Assembly: GCA_016763715.1 (NCBI GenBank)
Contig: JAESTG010000230.1
Location: 1 to 6,975 of the forward strand
Length of the DNA: 6,975 nucleotides
Direction: 5' to 3'
From: Flavobacteriaceae bacterium
GTDB lineage: Bacteria > Bacteroidota > Bacteroidia > Flavobacteriales > Flavobacteriaceae
Shown here: piece by piece, positions 1 to 6,913 of the stretch
Layout of the letters: the number at the start of each line of letters is the position of its first letter
Numbering within the stretch: the first letter of the stretch is position 1
The notes under the pieces: generated by a model
The model's input: the letters and a program-made list of their open reading frames with translations, nothing else
What the model was told of the DNA's origin: nothing
Database searches by the model: none
Made by a program: the position numbers and the translations under genes

Positions 1-691
<691 letters not shown>

Positions 692-794
692 CTTTTGAGG
701 TTCCATACCTCCTCCAACGTAGTAGAGGCGGTTATTATGTTTTATTGAAATCCTTTCTAGTCTTAGTCATGACTGCGCTCTATTGTATATTAAT

Positions 795-1190
795 ATGAGA
801 AAAGATATTAAAATTCCCTTGGTTAAAGACGTGTATGTTGCTGCTGTACGAGAGTTCAATAAAGACTTTCGAACGAACGACTGGAATGTTTATTTAATTA
901 ATGATGGTGGAACCCCTTTAGAGACAGTTTTAATTGTTTCTGAAGGTCGTGATGACAAAGATATTACTCCTAGAATGCGCCATTCTCTCAAGCTACTTCC
1001 AGCTAAAAGCTACGCCAAAATCGAATTCCTGGAAGACAGTGTACTGAAACTTAACAATTATTTCAGTATTACTTATTTTATGGAAGAAACTTTATACGAC
1101 AAACAATTTGAGTTGCCAGCTAATTCAGTTATGGAGGACAACTTAGTAGTGCTTCCTGTGATGCAAAACAAAGGAGTTTTAGCGAGGTAG
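795..1190 (+). CDS. Conserved hypothetical protein, 131 aa, downstream of pheS
   Basis: Small soluble protein of unknown function, with no signal peptide, membrane segment or recognisable catalytic motif. It opens MRKDIKIPLVKDVYVAAVRE, contains DWNVYLINDGG and LETVLIVSEG, and has an acidic, beta-rich middle (LEDSVLKLNNYFSITYFMEE). From memory, relatives occur in Flavobacteriia and are sometimes labelled phenylalanyl-tRNA synthetase subunit alpha. None of the class II synthetase motifs is present, so that label would be carry-over from the neighbouring gene. I chose the ATG at 795; a TTG four codons upstream (783) is possible but adds only MYIN. The gene follows pheS after about 100 bases with no strong terminator between, so co-transcription is possible. 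It ends one base from the stop of the oppositely oriented gpsA. That it is a real gene is likely; its function is unknown. Confidence 0.8.
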   Translation: MRKDIKIPLVKDVYVAAVREFNKDFRTNDWNVYLINDGGTPLETVLIVSEGRDDKDITPRMRHSLKLLPAKSYAKIEFLEDSVLKLNNYFSITYFMEETLYDKQFELPANSVMEDNLVVLPVMQNKGVLAR

Positions 1191-1191
1191 T

Positions 1192-2196
1192 TTAATTGAG
1201 TTTGTCTGTCAATTTTTTAAAAACCTTTTTCGGATTCTTTTGACCATACAAAACAGCATAAACGGCATCAATAATTGGCGTTTTTGCCTTTTTCTTTCCT
1301 TTGGCAAGATTGAGTTCATAAGCACTTTTGGTAGCATAATAGCCTTCAGCAACCATGCTCATCTCCATTTGCGCACTTTTGACGGTATAGCCTTTACCAA
1401 TCATGTTTCCGAACATTCTATTACGACTAAAGGTAGAGTAGCCAGTCACCAATAAATCACCCAAATAAGCTGAACCATTAATATCTCGTTTCATTTTATG
1501 AACCTTTTTAACATAGCGTTTCATTTCCCTAATGGCGTTGCTCATTAACACACTTTGAAAATTATCCCCGTACCCTAAACCATGAGCAATTCCAGCGGCG
1601 AGGGCATAAATGTTTTTCAGCATGGCGGCATATTCCGTTCCAATAATGTCGTCGCTAGTGGTGCATTTAATGTAATCGCAGGATAACATATCGGCTACTA
1701 TCTGTGCTTTTTGTTGATCGTCACAAGCTATAGTGAGATAGGAAAGACGTTCGAGGGCAACCTCTTCAGCATGACAAGGACCAGTGATTACACCAATATC
1801 TTTAAAAGGAATATTATGATGGGTATAAAAATGATCTCCAACTATGAGACTAGATTCAGGAACAATTCCCTTGATTGCAGAAAATATAATCTTTCCCTTG
1901 AGAGATTCGGTGACTTTTTCTAGTTCAGTATACACAAAGGCAGATGGAATGACAAAGATGAGGTAGTCTGCATAGGCTACCATTTCGTTAATATCATTGG
2001 TCAACTTTAACTGTGCTGGTTTAAATTCGACCGAACTGAGATAATTTGGATTGTGCTGCTCCTTTTTGATATGCTCAATGGCATAGACACTTCGCATATA
2101 CCATCCTACTTCGTCTAGATTTTCACACAGCATTTTCACAATTGCTGTTGCCCAACTTCCCCCTCCAAATACTGCAAATTTCGGTTTTGTCGCCAT
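1192..2196 (-). CDS. gpsA: Glycerol-3-phosphate dehydrogenase [NAD(P)+]
   Basis: Cytoplasmic enzyme that reduces dihydroxyacetone phosphate to sn-glycerol 3-phosphate with NAD(P)H, supplying the backbone for phospholipid synthesis. From the ATG at 2194-2196 the protein is 334 residues, the normal family length. The Rossmann dinucleotide-binding loop is FGGGSWATAIV (residues 10-20). The substrate-binding stretch VITGPCHAEEVA is at 136-147. The C-terminal helical domain carries the catalytic-lysine segment EYAAMLKNIYALAAGIAHG (Lys194), and YLGDLLVTGYSTFSRNRMFG (244-263) matches the GDL-x-x-T...SRNR signature. The frame stays open 35 codons further upstream, to 2301, but that stretch (FFHPIPYFYF and similar) lies before the nucleotide-binding strand and is not family sequence, so the internal ATG is preferred. 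No clear ribosome binding site is seen, as is common in Bacteroidota. The 3' end faces the 131-residue gene with a one-base gap. It appears intact. Confidence 0.96.
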   Translation of the reverse strand: MATKPKFAVFGGGSWATAIVKMLCENLDEVGWYMRSVYAIEHIKKEQHNPNYLSSVEFKPAQLKLTNDINEMVAYADYLIFVIPSAFVYTELEKVTESLKGKIIFSAIKGIVPESSLIVGDHFYTHHNIPFKDIGVITGPCHAEEVALERLSYLTIACDDQQKAQIVADMLSCDYIKCTTSDDIIGTEYAAMLKNIYALAAGIAHGLGYGDNFQSVLMSNAIREMKRYVKKVHKMKRDINGSAYLGDLLVTGYSTFSRNRMFGNMIGKGYTVKSAQMEMSMVAEGYYATKSAYELNLAKGKKKAKTPIIDAVYAVLYGQKNPKKVFKKLTDKLN

Positions 2197-2347
2197 TATA
2201 AGTTTTTCTGAAAAGTAAAAATAAGGAATAGGATGGAAAAAATTCCCATAGGAAGGTAAATTCTTAGAAGTTCTTTCAATGTATGGCACAATTGAATTCA
2301 AACAAGAAATAGTATTTTAAAACACTAATAATCAAATGAATACATTT

Positions 2348-2363
2348 TTGGCACGCTTTTAGA
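2348..2363 (+). promoter_or_regulatory. Candidate sigma-54 (RpoN) promoter for the lipoprotein gene
   Basis: The sequence TTGGCACG at 2348-2355 is an exact match to the -24 half of the sigma-54 consensus. The -12 half, TAGA at 2360-2363, keeps the key G exactly 12 bases after the first G of the GG (2350 to 2362) but has A in place of the C of TTGC. This predicts transcription starting near 2374, about 24 bases before the ATG at 2398. If correct, the lipoprotein gene would need an enhancer-binding activator. No activator gene is in the window. Confidence 0.6.
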
Positions 2364-2395
2364 TTTCTATACCACGAACCTTTTAAATCTAAAAG
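2356..2395. repeat. Perfect 11-bp inverted repeat overlapping the promoter and leader
   Basis: CTTTTAGATTT at 2356-2366 and its exact reverse complement AAATCTAAAAG at 2385-2395 are separated by 18 bases. The left arm covers the -12 element of the candidate sigma-54 promoter, and the right arm ends two bases before the lipoprotein start codon. It could be a two-site operator or, if transcription starts further upstream, a hairpin that hides the translation start. It is AT-rich, which lowers its weight. Confidence 0.55.
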
Positions 2396-2397
2396 TT

Positions 2398-3315
2398 ATG
2401 AGAACATTTAAACTACTTTTCGGATTTGCCCTTATGGCCACCCTATTTACTTCATGTTATACTGAAGTGGTTGTTGAAGACCCGTATATTGATCCAATTC
2501 CAACGTTGACCTTGGCAGATTTGCTAAGCTCGCATGAATTGTGGTATGTGGATATTAATCGTTCCAATGCAAGTGGTCAAATTCCATTCATGCAAATGGC
2601 CTTTACGCTGTCTTTCAGAAATGGGACGCTCTATGCCAACAATAACTTGGTAGGAATTGGAGATCAAGGATATGGGTTTGGTATTGACATTGGGTATTAC
2701 GACACCTTTGATTTTGTGGTGGACATTTCTCATGATATTGATGGGTTCAATTCGTTTGAAGTAACGCAGTTAAATAATCACGAATTAGAATTATACAATC
2801 GTCCTTTGGGATTGAGATATATTTTGGTAGGATACCAACGTAGTAACTTTGATTACGATATGTTGTTTTATGATAATATCCACTATTTCGTACAGGAATA
2901 TACAACTTGGGAAAAGACTTTTACGAGTACTTATGGCGAACCTAACGAATTTGACAATGAGAACTTTTTACAGTTTTTACCAGGTGGAGGAGACGGCAAT
3001 TTCCAAAGCTCGCAAGACGTGAATGGAACCCCTATTTATGATATTTACTGGGATTACACAGGAATTTATAATATAGATGATGTGACTAATGATAGATATT
3101 TGAAATATTTAACACTAGATTATGATTACCTAGGCAATGAATACTTCGAGCTAAGCGTTATTAATGATAACACAGTGGAACTGTTCCATGAAACCTCAGG
3201 CACTTTGTACCGCTTTAAAGGAAAAGGATACATTAGACTGAAACAAAAAGAAGGAAAATTGCGCTTATCTAAAGCTGACATGGCAAAGCAAATGAAAAAA
3301 ATAAGCGTTTTATAA
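2398..3315 (+). CDS. Putative outer-surface lipoprotein of unknown function, 305 aa
   Basis: Exported lipoprotein. The N terminus is a lipoprotein signal peptide (MRTFKLLFGFALMATLFTSC) with the lipidated cysteine at residue 20, so the mature protein begins CYTEVVVEDPY and is probably anchored in the outer membrane. The mature part is rich in Asp, Asn, Tyr and Phe, with many short beta-type segments such as HELWYVDIN and DYDMLFYDNIHYFVQEYTTWEKTF. It contains a Gly-rich turn (LPGGGDGN) and ends in a basic tail (RLSKADMAKQMKK). I recognise the general sequence type from Flavobacteriia, where relatives are sometimes called nicotinic acid mononucleotide adenylyltransferase. No nucleotidyltransferase HxGH or similar motif is visible, so that name is not supported. 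The start follows the candidate sigma-54 promoter closely, and the gene has its own terminator, so it is probably monocistronic. Being a secreted lipoprotein is well supported; its role is not known. Confidence 0.88.
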   Translation: MRTFKLLFGFALMATLFTSCYTEVVVEDPYIDPIPTLTLADLLSSHELWYVDINRSNASGQIPFMQMAFTLSFRNGTLYANNNLVGIGDQGYGFGIDIGYYDTFDFVVDISHDIDGFNSFEVTQLNNHELELYNRPLGLRYILVGYQRSNFDYDMLFYDNIHYFVQEYTTWEKTFTSTYGEPNEFDNENFLQFLPGGGDGNFQSSQDVNGTPIYDIYWDYTGIYNIDDVTNDRYLKYLTLDYDYLGNEYFELSVINDNTVELFHETSGTLYRFKGKGYIRLKQKEGKLRLSKADMAKQMKKISVL

Positions 3316-3347
3316 AGTATACAACGATTTTGGTTGGTTATTTAGTT

Positions 3348-3389
3348 GAAACCGTCCAGCTCATTCTTTGAGTTGGGCGGTTTCTTTTT
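3348..3389 (+). terminator. Rho-independent terminator of the lipoprotein gene
   Basis: A 16-bp stem (3348-3363 with 3369-3384, including two G-T wobble pairs) closes a 5-base loop, TTCTT, and is followed by TTTTT at 3385-3389. It begins about 30 bases after the stop codon of the lipoprotein gene. The arms begin and end with GAAACCG and CGGTTTC. Confidence 0.9.
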
Positions 3390-3412
3390 GAGCTAATGAC
3401 ACCGTTCTTTAA

Positions 3413-3852
3413 ACCACAGCACTTAAGAGCTTGCAGTATGACCATATCAATATTGATAAAGGAACAGCCTATATCCCATCTACAAGAATGACTAACAGCA
3501 GAACCCTTGAACTTAAATCGCGGCAAATTGTTCCACTACTTCACTATATGGAAAAGGACAGGGAACTACTTCGAGAAAAAATTGGATGTTATAGTCAAGC
3601 GTTATTCCCACTAAATATTGATAGGTTTTATATTCTTTAAGAAGTCTTTAAAGCGCTGAAAAAATTCAATCATAAAGTAAAGAACGGAAACCAAATTAGT
3701 GCTTCTGTGTTTACCTTTTGGCTTTCTCTCTCAACATCCGAGAAGTGCAATATATGGAAGGATATCGCTACATATCATCTACTGAACGCTACTTGCAGGA
3801 TGACCTTGAGAACCTACATGAGGCTATTGAGACGTTACATCCTATTTCATGA
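3413..3852 (+). pseudogene. Decayed tyrosine recombinase (integrase), C-terminal part only
   Basis: Remnant of a XerD-like site-specific recombinase of the type found in Bacteroidota mobile elements. In one frame, 3413-3637 reads TALKSLQYDHINIDKGTAY, then IPSTRMTNSRTLELKSRQIVPL, a typical beta-hairpin and Lys region of the catalytic domain. A TAA at 3638-3640 interrupts it, and the same frame continues as EVFKALKKFNHKVKNGNQISASVFTFWLS. Near 3730 the homology moves to another frame: NIREVQYMEGYRYISSTERY, then LQDDLENLHEAIETLHPIS, ending at the TGA at 3850-3852. The nucleophilic tyrosine is present (TAC at 3790-3792). The His of the usual HWL box has become Phe, and the usual Gly-His is Gly-Tyr. 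The N-terminal domain and the first catalytic Arg box are absent, since sequence before 3413 is not recognisable. This makes at least a 5' truncation, one stop, one frameshift and two lost active-site residues, so it is not functional. It suggests an old mobile element or island edge. Confidence 0.87.
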
Positions 3853-4065
3853 AATTTCTATATCTTTATAATCTCCCCAGTTATATTTAGTTAGTATTTG
3901 ATAAAGTCATACCAGAATTTGTTGTGAGACTCCCTTATTAGCTCTACAATTCCTTCATATTGATTAAAAACCAGGGATATTTAGAAATATGACTGTTTGT
4001 GTATCAAATAGTTTGAGATAAAACGTGGAATATGATCTTGAAAAGCTGGATACAGTGTTTAAGAG

Positions 4066-4094
4066 TTTGCATTTCATGTTCATTTTTCAATTTG
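4066..4094 (+). promoter_or_regulatory. Possible Bacteroidota-type promoter for the response regulator-kinase operon
   Basis: TTTG at 4066-4069 and TCAATTTG at 4087-4094 are 17 bases apart. This resembles the flavobacterial TTG-N17-23-TAnnTTTG promoter, with one mismatch (C for A in the -7 box). The start codon at 4130 would lie roughly 30 bases past the predicted transcription start. The rest of the 277-base gap from 3853 holds no open frame or RNA that I recognise. Confidence 0.4.
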
Positions 4095-4129
4095 TTAAAA
4101 GTTACGATTTACCCTAATTAAGACCTCTT

Positions 4130-4858
4130 ATGGCCACGATATATATAGTTGAAGATAATCAGGATCATCTAGATAATTTAATAATGAAAATAGACCGTTT
4201 GGGCCATAGTGTGATAGGGACCAGCCGAAGGGCCATTGATGCATTTGCTCGAATAAAAGAAACACAGCCTGAAATAGTGCTTTTGGATATTAATCTGAAC
4301 GGGGACAACGACGGGATTGTTTTGGCAAGACAGATTAAGACCATTTCCAGAGCTCCAATTATATATGTCACAGCCCAAAATTCAAAGGCTGTTATAAAAG
4401 AAGCAATTACCTCGCGTCCTTCAGGGTATTTAGTTAAGCCTATAAAATTAGATGATTTAAAAGTTGCTTTGGAAATTGCTTTACATGAAAACAACAATCA
4501 CATTGAACATGCTAAGAACAACAACATTGAAAACACACATTTAACGGTAAGGATAGGGTATAAACTACAGAAAGTAAATTATGATAATATAAAGCTTCTT
4601 GAAGCAGGGAGCAAAAACTATGTCACACTCACAACAATAGGGGGTAAAAAACATTTGATAAGAAGCTCTTTAAAAACATTATGTGAAAATGTTCTTCCTG
4701 GTTTTTTCGTGCAAATACATAGGCGATATGTTATAAATATGAATTTTATTCAGTTTGTTAACGAAAAAGAACAAATGCTCCTATTGGAAGAGAACACACA
4801 CCTTCCTATTGGAAGAACGTATAAGGCTGAGCTATATCGAAAATTAAATCTTATATAA
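4130..4858 (+). CDS. LytTR-family two-component response regulator
   Basis: Cytoplasmic DNA-binding response regulator of 242 residues, the usual length for the LytR/AlgR type. The N-terminal receiver domain (about 1-120) has the acidic pair Glu8-Asp9 (IYIVEDN), phosphoacceptor Asp53 (IVLLDINLNG), Thr81 (IIYVTAQ) and Lys103 followed by proline (GYLVKPI), so all catalytic residues are present. After an Asn-rich linker (HENNNHIEHAKNNNIEN) comes a LytTR DNA-binding domain, about 136-242, with DNIKLLEAGSKNYVTLTT, HLIRSSLKTLCENVLPG and FVQIHRRYVINMNFI. The kinase gene begins at the base after its stop codon, so the two are almost certainly an operon and a cognate pair. No LytTR-type direct repeats stood out upstream of the gene. 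The target genes are unknown; a recombinase remnant lies just upstream. Confidence 0.95.
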   Translation: MATIYIVEDNQDHLDNLIMKIDRLGHSVIGTSRRAIDAFARIKETQPEIVLLDINLNGDNDGIVLARQIKTISRAPIIYVTAQNSKAVIKEAITSRPSGYLVKPIKLDDLKVALEIALHENNNHIEHAKNNNIENTHLTVRIGYKLQKVNYDNIKLLEAGSKNYVTLTTIGGKKHLIRSSLKTLCENVLPGFFVQIHRRYVINMNFIQFVNEKEQMLLLEENTHLPIGRTYKAELYRKLNLI

Positions 4859-6913
4859 ATGAAGAAATATATCCTCATATCTATTTGCTTTTTTGTTCAA
4901 TGGAGTATTAGTGCGCAAGATGCAGGTGAGAAAATGGATGATATTGTCGCCGCAAAATATTTGGTGATTGACAGCCTTAACTCGGTTCTGGAAAAAGCAC
5001 CAAACGACACGAAAGTTTTAACCAAAATTATAGAAGAATATATGAGTATAGACCACGATAGTCTTGCTCTATTTTATGTAGCAGATCTTTTTAAAATACA
5101 GAAAAAAAATGGGGATGAAAATGAAATTGCTGAGAGTAGATTACTTAAAGCGGACATTCTTTTTAGATTGTATAAAGATGAGGAGGCTCTAGCCCTACTG
5201 AACGAAAACTTGGGTGCTGCTATTGGTGAAAAAAGGAAAGTCGATACATACTCAAGCTTATCATCTTATTATAATCGAACAGGGCAGTTTGAAAAATCTT
5301 TGAATTTCGCAAAGGAGAATGAAAAATTCTATTTAAAGAACAATGTTAGCCTAGGCTTGGTTAGTATCTATTCAACAATAGCCATTACCTATTTTAGTTT
5401 AAATCGAAAGGAAGAAACGATCGCCTATTTTGAAAAAGCCATTTTATACTGTACCAAAGAAAAAGTATTTAATAAAGCAGCCATTTTATTGAATATGAGT
5501 ATTATTTTAAGTGAGATTTCCGATTTCGATAAAGCAATAGTAAAACTCCAGAAAGCGGAGGAAGTTATTGAGAATAATGAAGTTTTTGAACTATATCCAA
5601 TCCTATATAAGACATTTGGAATTATTCACTTTTTGAAAAAGGAACATCGGAAATCTCTCGATTATTGCTTAAAAAGTCTTGAATTGGTTAAAAAGAATAA
5701 TCCGCCTAAACAGGATTTAGCCTCTCTGTATAAATATCTGGGTTTTAACTATTATTCCTTGCATAATTACAAAGAAGCCATTTACTATCTGGAGAGAAGA
5801 GACCAACTGGATGTGAACAATATAGAATTACAAGAGTACGAAGGTGTATTGGTATTGGCCGAGCATCCACTCATTAATTCGTATTCAAAAATTGGAAATG
5901 ATAAAAAAGCACTCGAAACTCTTAAAAAATATAGCAAAATTAGGGACTCTTTTGTCACTCTGGAGCAAAATATTAAACTAAATGAGATCACCGAAAAATA
6001 CGAGAATGAGAAAAAACAGCAACAAATAGAAAAGCTCAATATTAGAGGTGCATTACAAGAAGTTAAACTTAACCGACAATCATATATTATATACACGGCC
6101 ATAGGATCTGTATTAGTTTTACTTGTCTTTGGCTTTATCGTGTATAAAAATTACAAGAGTAGACAAAAACTTAAAGAATCAAAACAAAGCTTGGAGAGAG
6201 CGAGACTAAAGCATCGTTTTCTACGTACACAACTTAATCCGCACTTTTTCTTTCACGCTCTTAGCTCCATTGAAAGCTATGTCTATAAAGGAGAAAAAGA
6301 ACAAGTGGCCGGTTTTTTACAGGATTTTAGTAAGCTAATGCGAAATATTTTAGAATCTTCAGATGTTGATTTTGTTCCATTACAGGAAGATATTGGTTTC
6401 ATTGAAAGATATTTGGAATTACAACGCCTTATGCATGGATATAAATTTAATTACACGATAACAGTCCATGATGATGTGAATACAATAAATAGCATGGTTC
6501 CACCAATGCTTTTTCAACCTTTTATTGAAAACGCCATCATTCATGGTGCCCTGCAAACCCAAAATGGACACGTTACTATTCTAATCTCTAAGGATTCGGA
6601 TCAGCTAATCATTAAAATAGGAGACAATAGGGAAAAGCATTCCCGAGATACCCATAATGCGAAAAAACTGTATCGTTCAATGAGTACGGACATTGTAAGA
6701 GAGCGAGTCGAAAATTTAAGAAAAATCCAAAACTTTCATATTACGTTTTCAACATTGACCGAAGAGAATGATTCCTCACAAAAAGGCACCGTTGTTATAC
6801 TTTCTATTCCATTGCCAAGCACAAGAAGACAGCAGTGCAAAAACAAGGCTAATGGCTGTAAATACCGCCCACCAAAAAACCCCCTTTGCCTCATAGTAGG
6901 CAAGGAGGGTTAG
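4859..6913 (+). CDS. TPR-containing membrane sensor histidine kinase, LytS-type; degenerate G1 box and odd C-terminal tail
   Basis: Sensor kinase expected to phosphorylate the preceding response regulator. It has a signal peptide (residues 1 to about 19, ending SISA), then about five tetratricopeptide repeats facing the periplasm (about 129-162, 168-202, 207-241, 247-281, 287-320) plus a partial one. A charged coiled coil (365-405), one membrane helix (about 409-429, IYTAIGSVLVLLVFGFIVYK) and a second coil follow. The kinase region has the phosphoacceptor box TQLNPHFFFHALSSIESY (His462) and an HATPase domain with N box PFIENAIIHG (Asn558). The G1 box is abnormal: IGDN-REKHSRD, where the family has DNGIGREKS, so the Gly-x-Gly is missing while the flanks align. 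The domain should end near GTVVILSIPLP (652), but a basic, Cys-containing tail runs on to 684, antisense to another frame. The ATG directly follows the upstream stop (TAAATG), implying translational coupling. The family is certain; catalytic competence is doubtful. Confidence 0.93.
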   Translation: MKKYILISICFFVQWSISAQDAGEKMDDIVAAKYLVIDSLNSVLEKAPNDTKVLTKIIEEYMSIDHDSLALFYVADLFKIQKKNGDENEIAESRLLKADILFRLYKDEEALALLNENLGAAIGEKRKVDTYSSLSSYYNRTGQFEKSLNFAKENEKFYLKNNVSLGLVSIYSTIAITYFSLNRKEETIAYFEKAILYCTKEKVFNKAAILLNMSIILSEISDFDKAIVKLQKAEEVIENNEVFELYPILYKTFGIIHFLKKEHRKSLDYCLKSLELVKKNNPPKQDLASLYKYLGFNYYSLHNYKEAIYYLERRDQLDVNNIELQEYEGVLVLAEHPLINSYSKIGNDKKALETLKKYSKIRDSFVTLEQNIKLNEITEKYENEKKQQQIEKLNIRGALQEVKLNRQSYIIYTAIGSVLVLLVFGFIVYKNYKSRQKLKESKQSLERARLKHRFLRTQLNPHFFFHALSSIESYVYKGEKEQVAGFLQDFSKLMRNILESSDVDFVPLQEDIGFIERYLELQRLMHGYKFNYTITVHDDVNTINSMVPPMLFQPFIENAIIHGALQTQNGHVTILISKDSDQLIIKIGDNREKHSRDTHNAKKLYRSMSTDIVRERVENLRKIQNFHITFSTLTEENDSSQKGTVVILSIPLPSTRRQQCKNKANGCKYRPPKNPLCLIVGKEG

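Noticed and set aside
697..711. Short hairpin GAGGT-TCCAT-ACCTC after pheS as a terminator
   Set aside because: Only five base pairs and no T-tract follows, so it is too weak to call.
1240..1455. Forward open frame within gpsA
   Set aside because: Antisense shadow of conserved gpsA C-terminal codons.
2197..2301. N-terminal extension of the gpsA frame by 35 codons
   Set aside because: The extension does not resemble the family, which begins just before the Rossmann loop; the ATG at 2194-2196 gives the normal length.
3853..4129. Small gene or RNA in the gap before the response regulator
   Set aside because: All frames are broken, no tRNA-like or strongly paired structure is seen, and the only inverted repeat (ATATTT-AG-AAATAT) is short and AT-rich.
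4165..4497. Long reverse-strand open frame inside the response regulator gene
   Set aside because: It lies fully antisense to well-conserved receiver-domain codons and has no coherent protein character.
5785..6102. Reverse-strand open frame of 105 codons inside the kinase gene
   Set aside because: It is antisense to the coiled-coil and membrane region; its Ser/Phe/Leu-rich content is what the Lys/Glu-rich forward frame produces in reverse.
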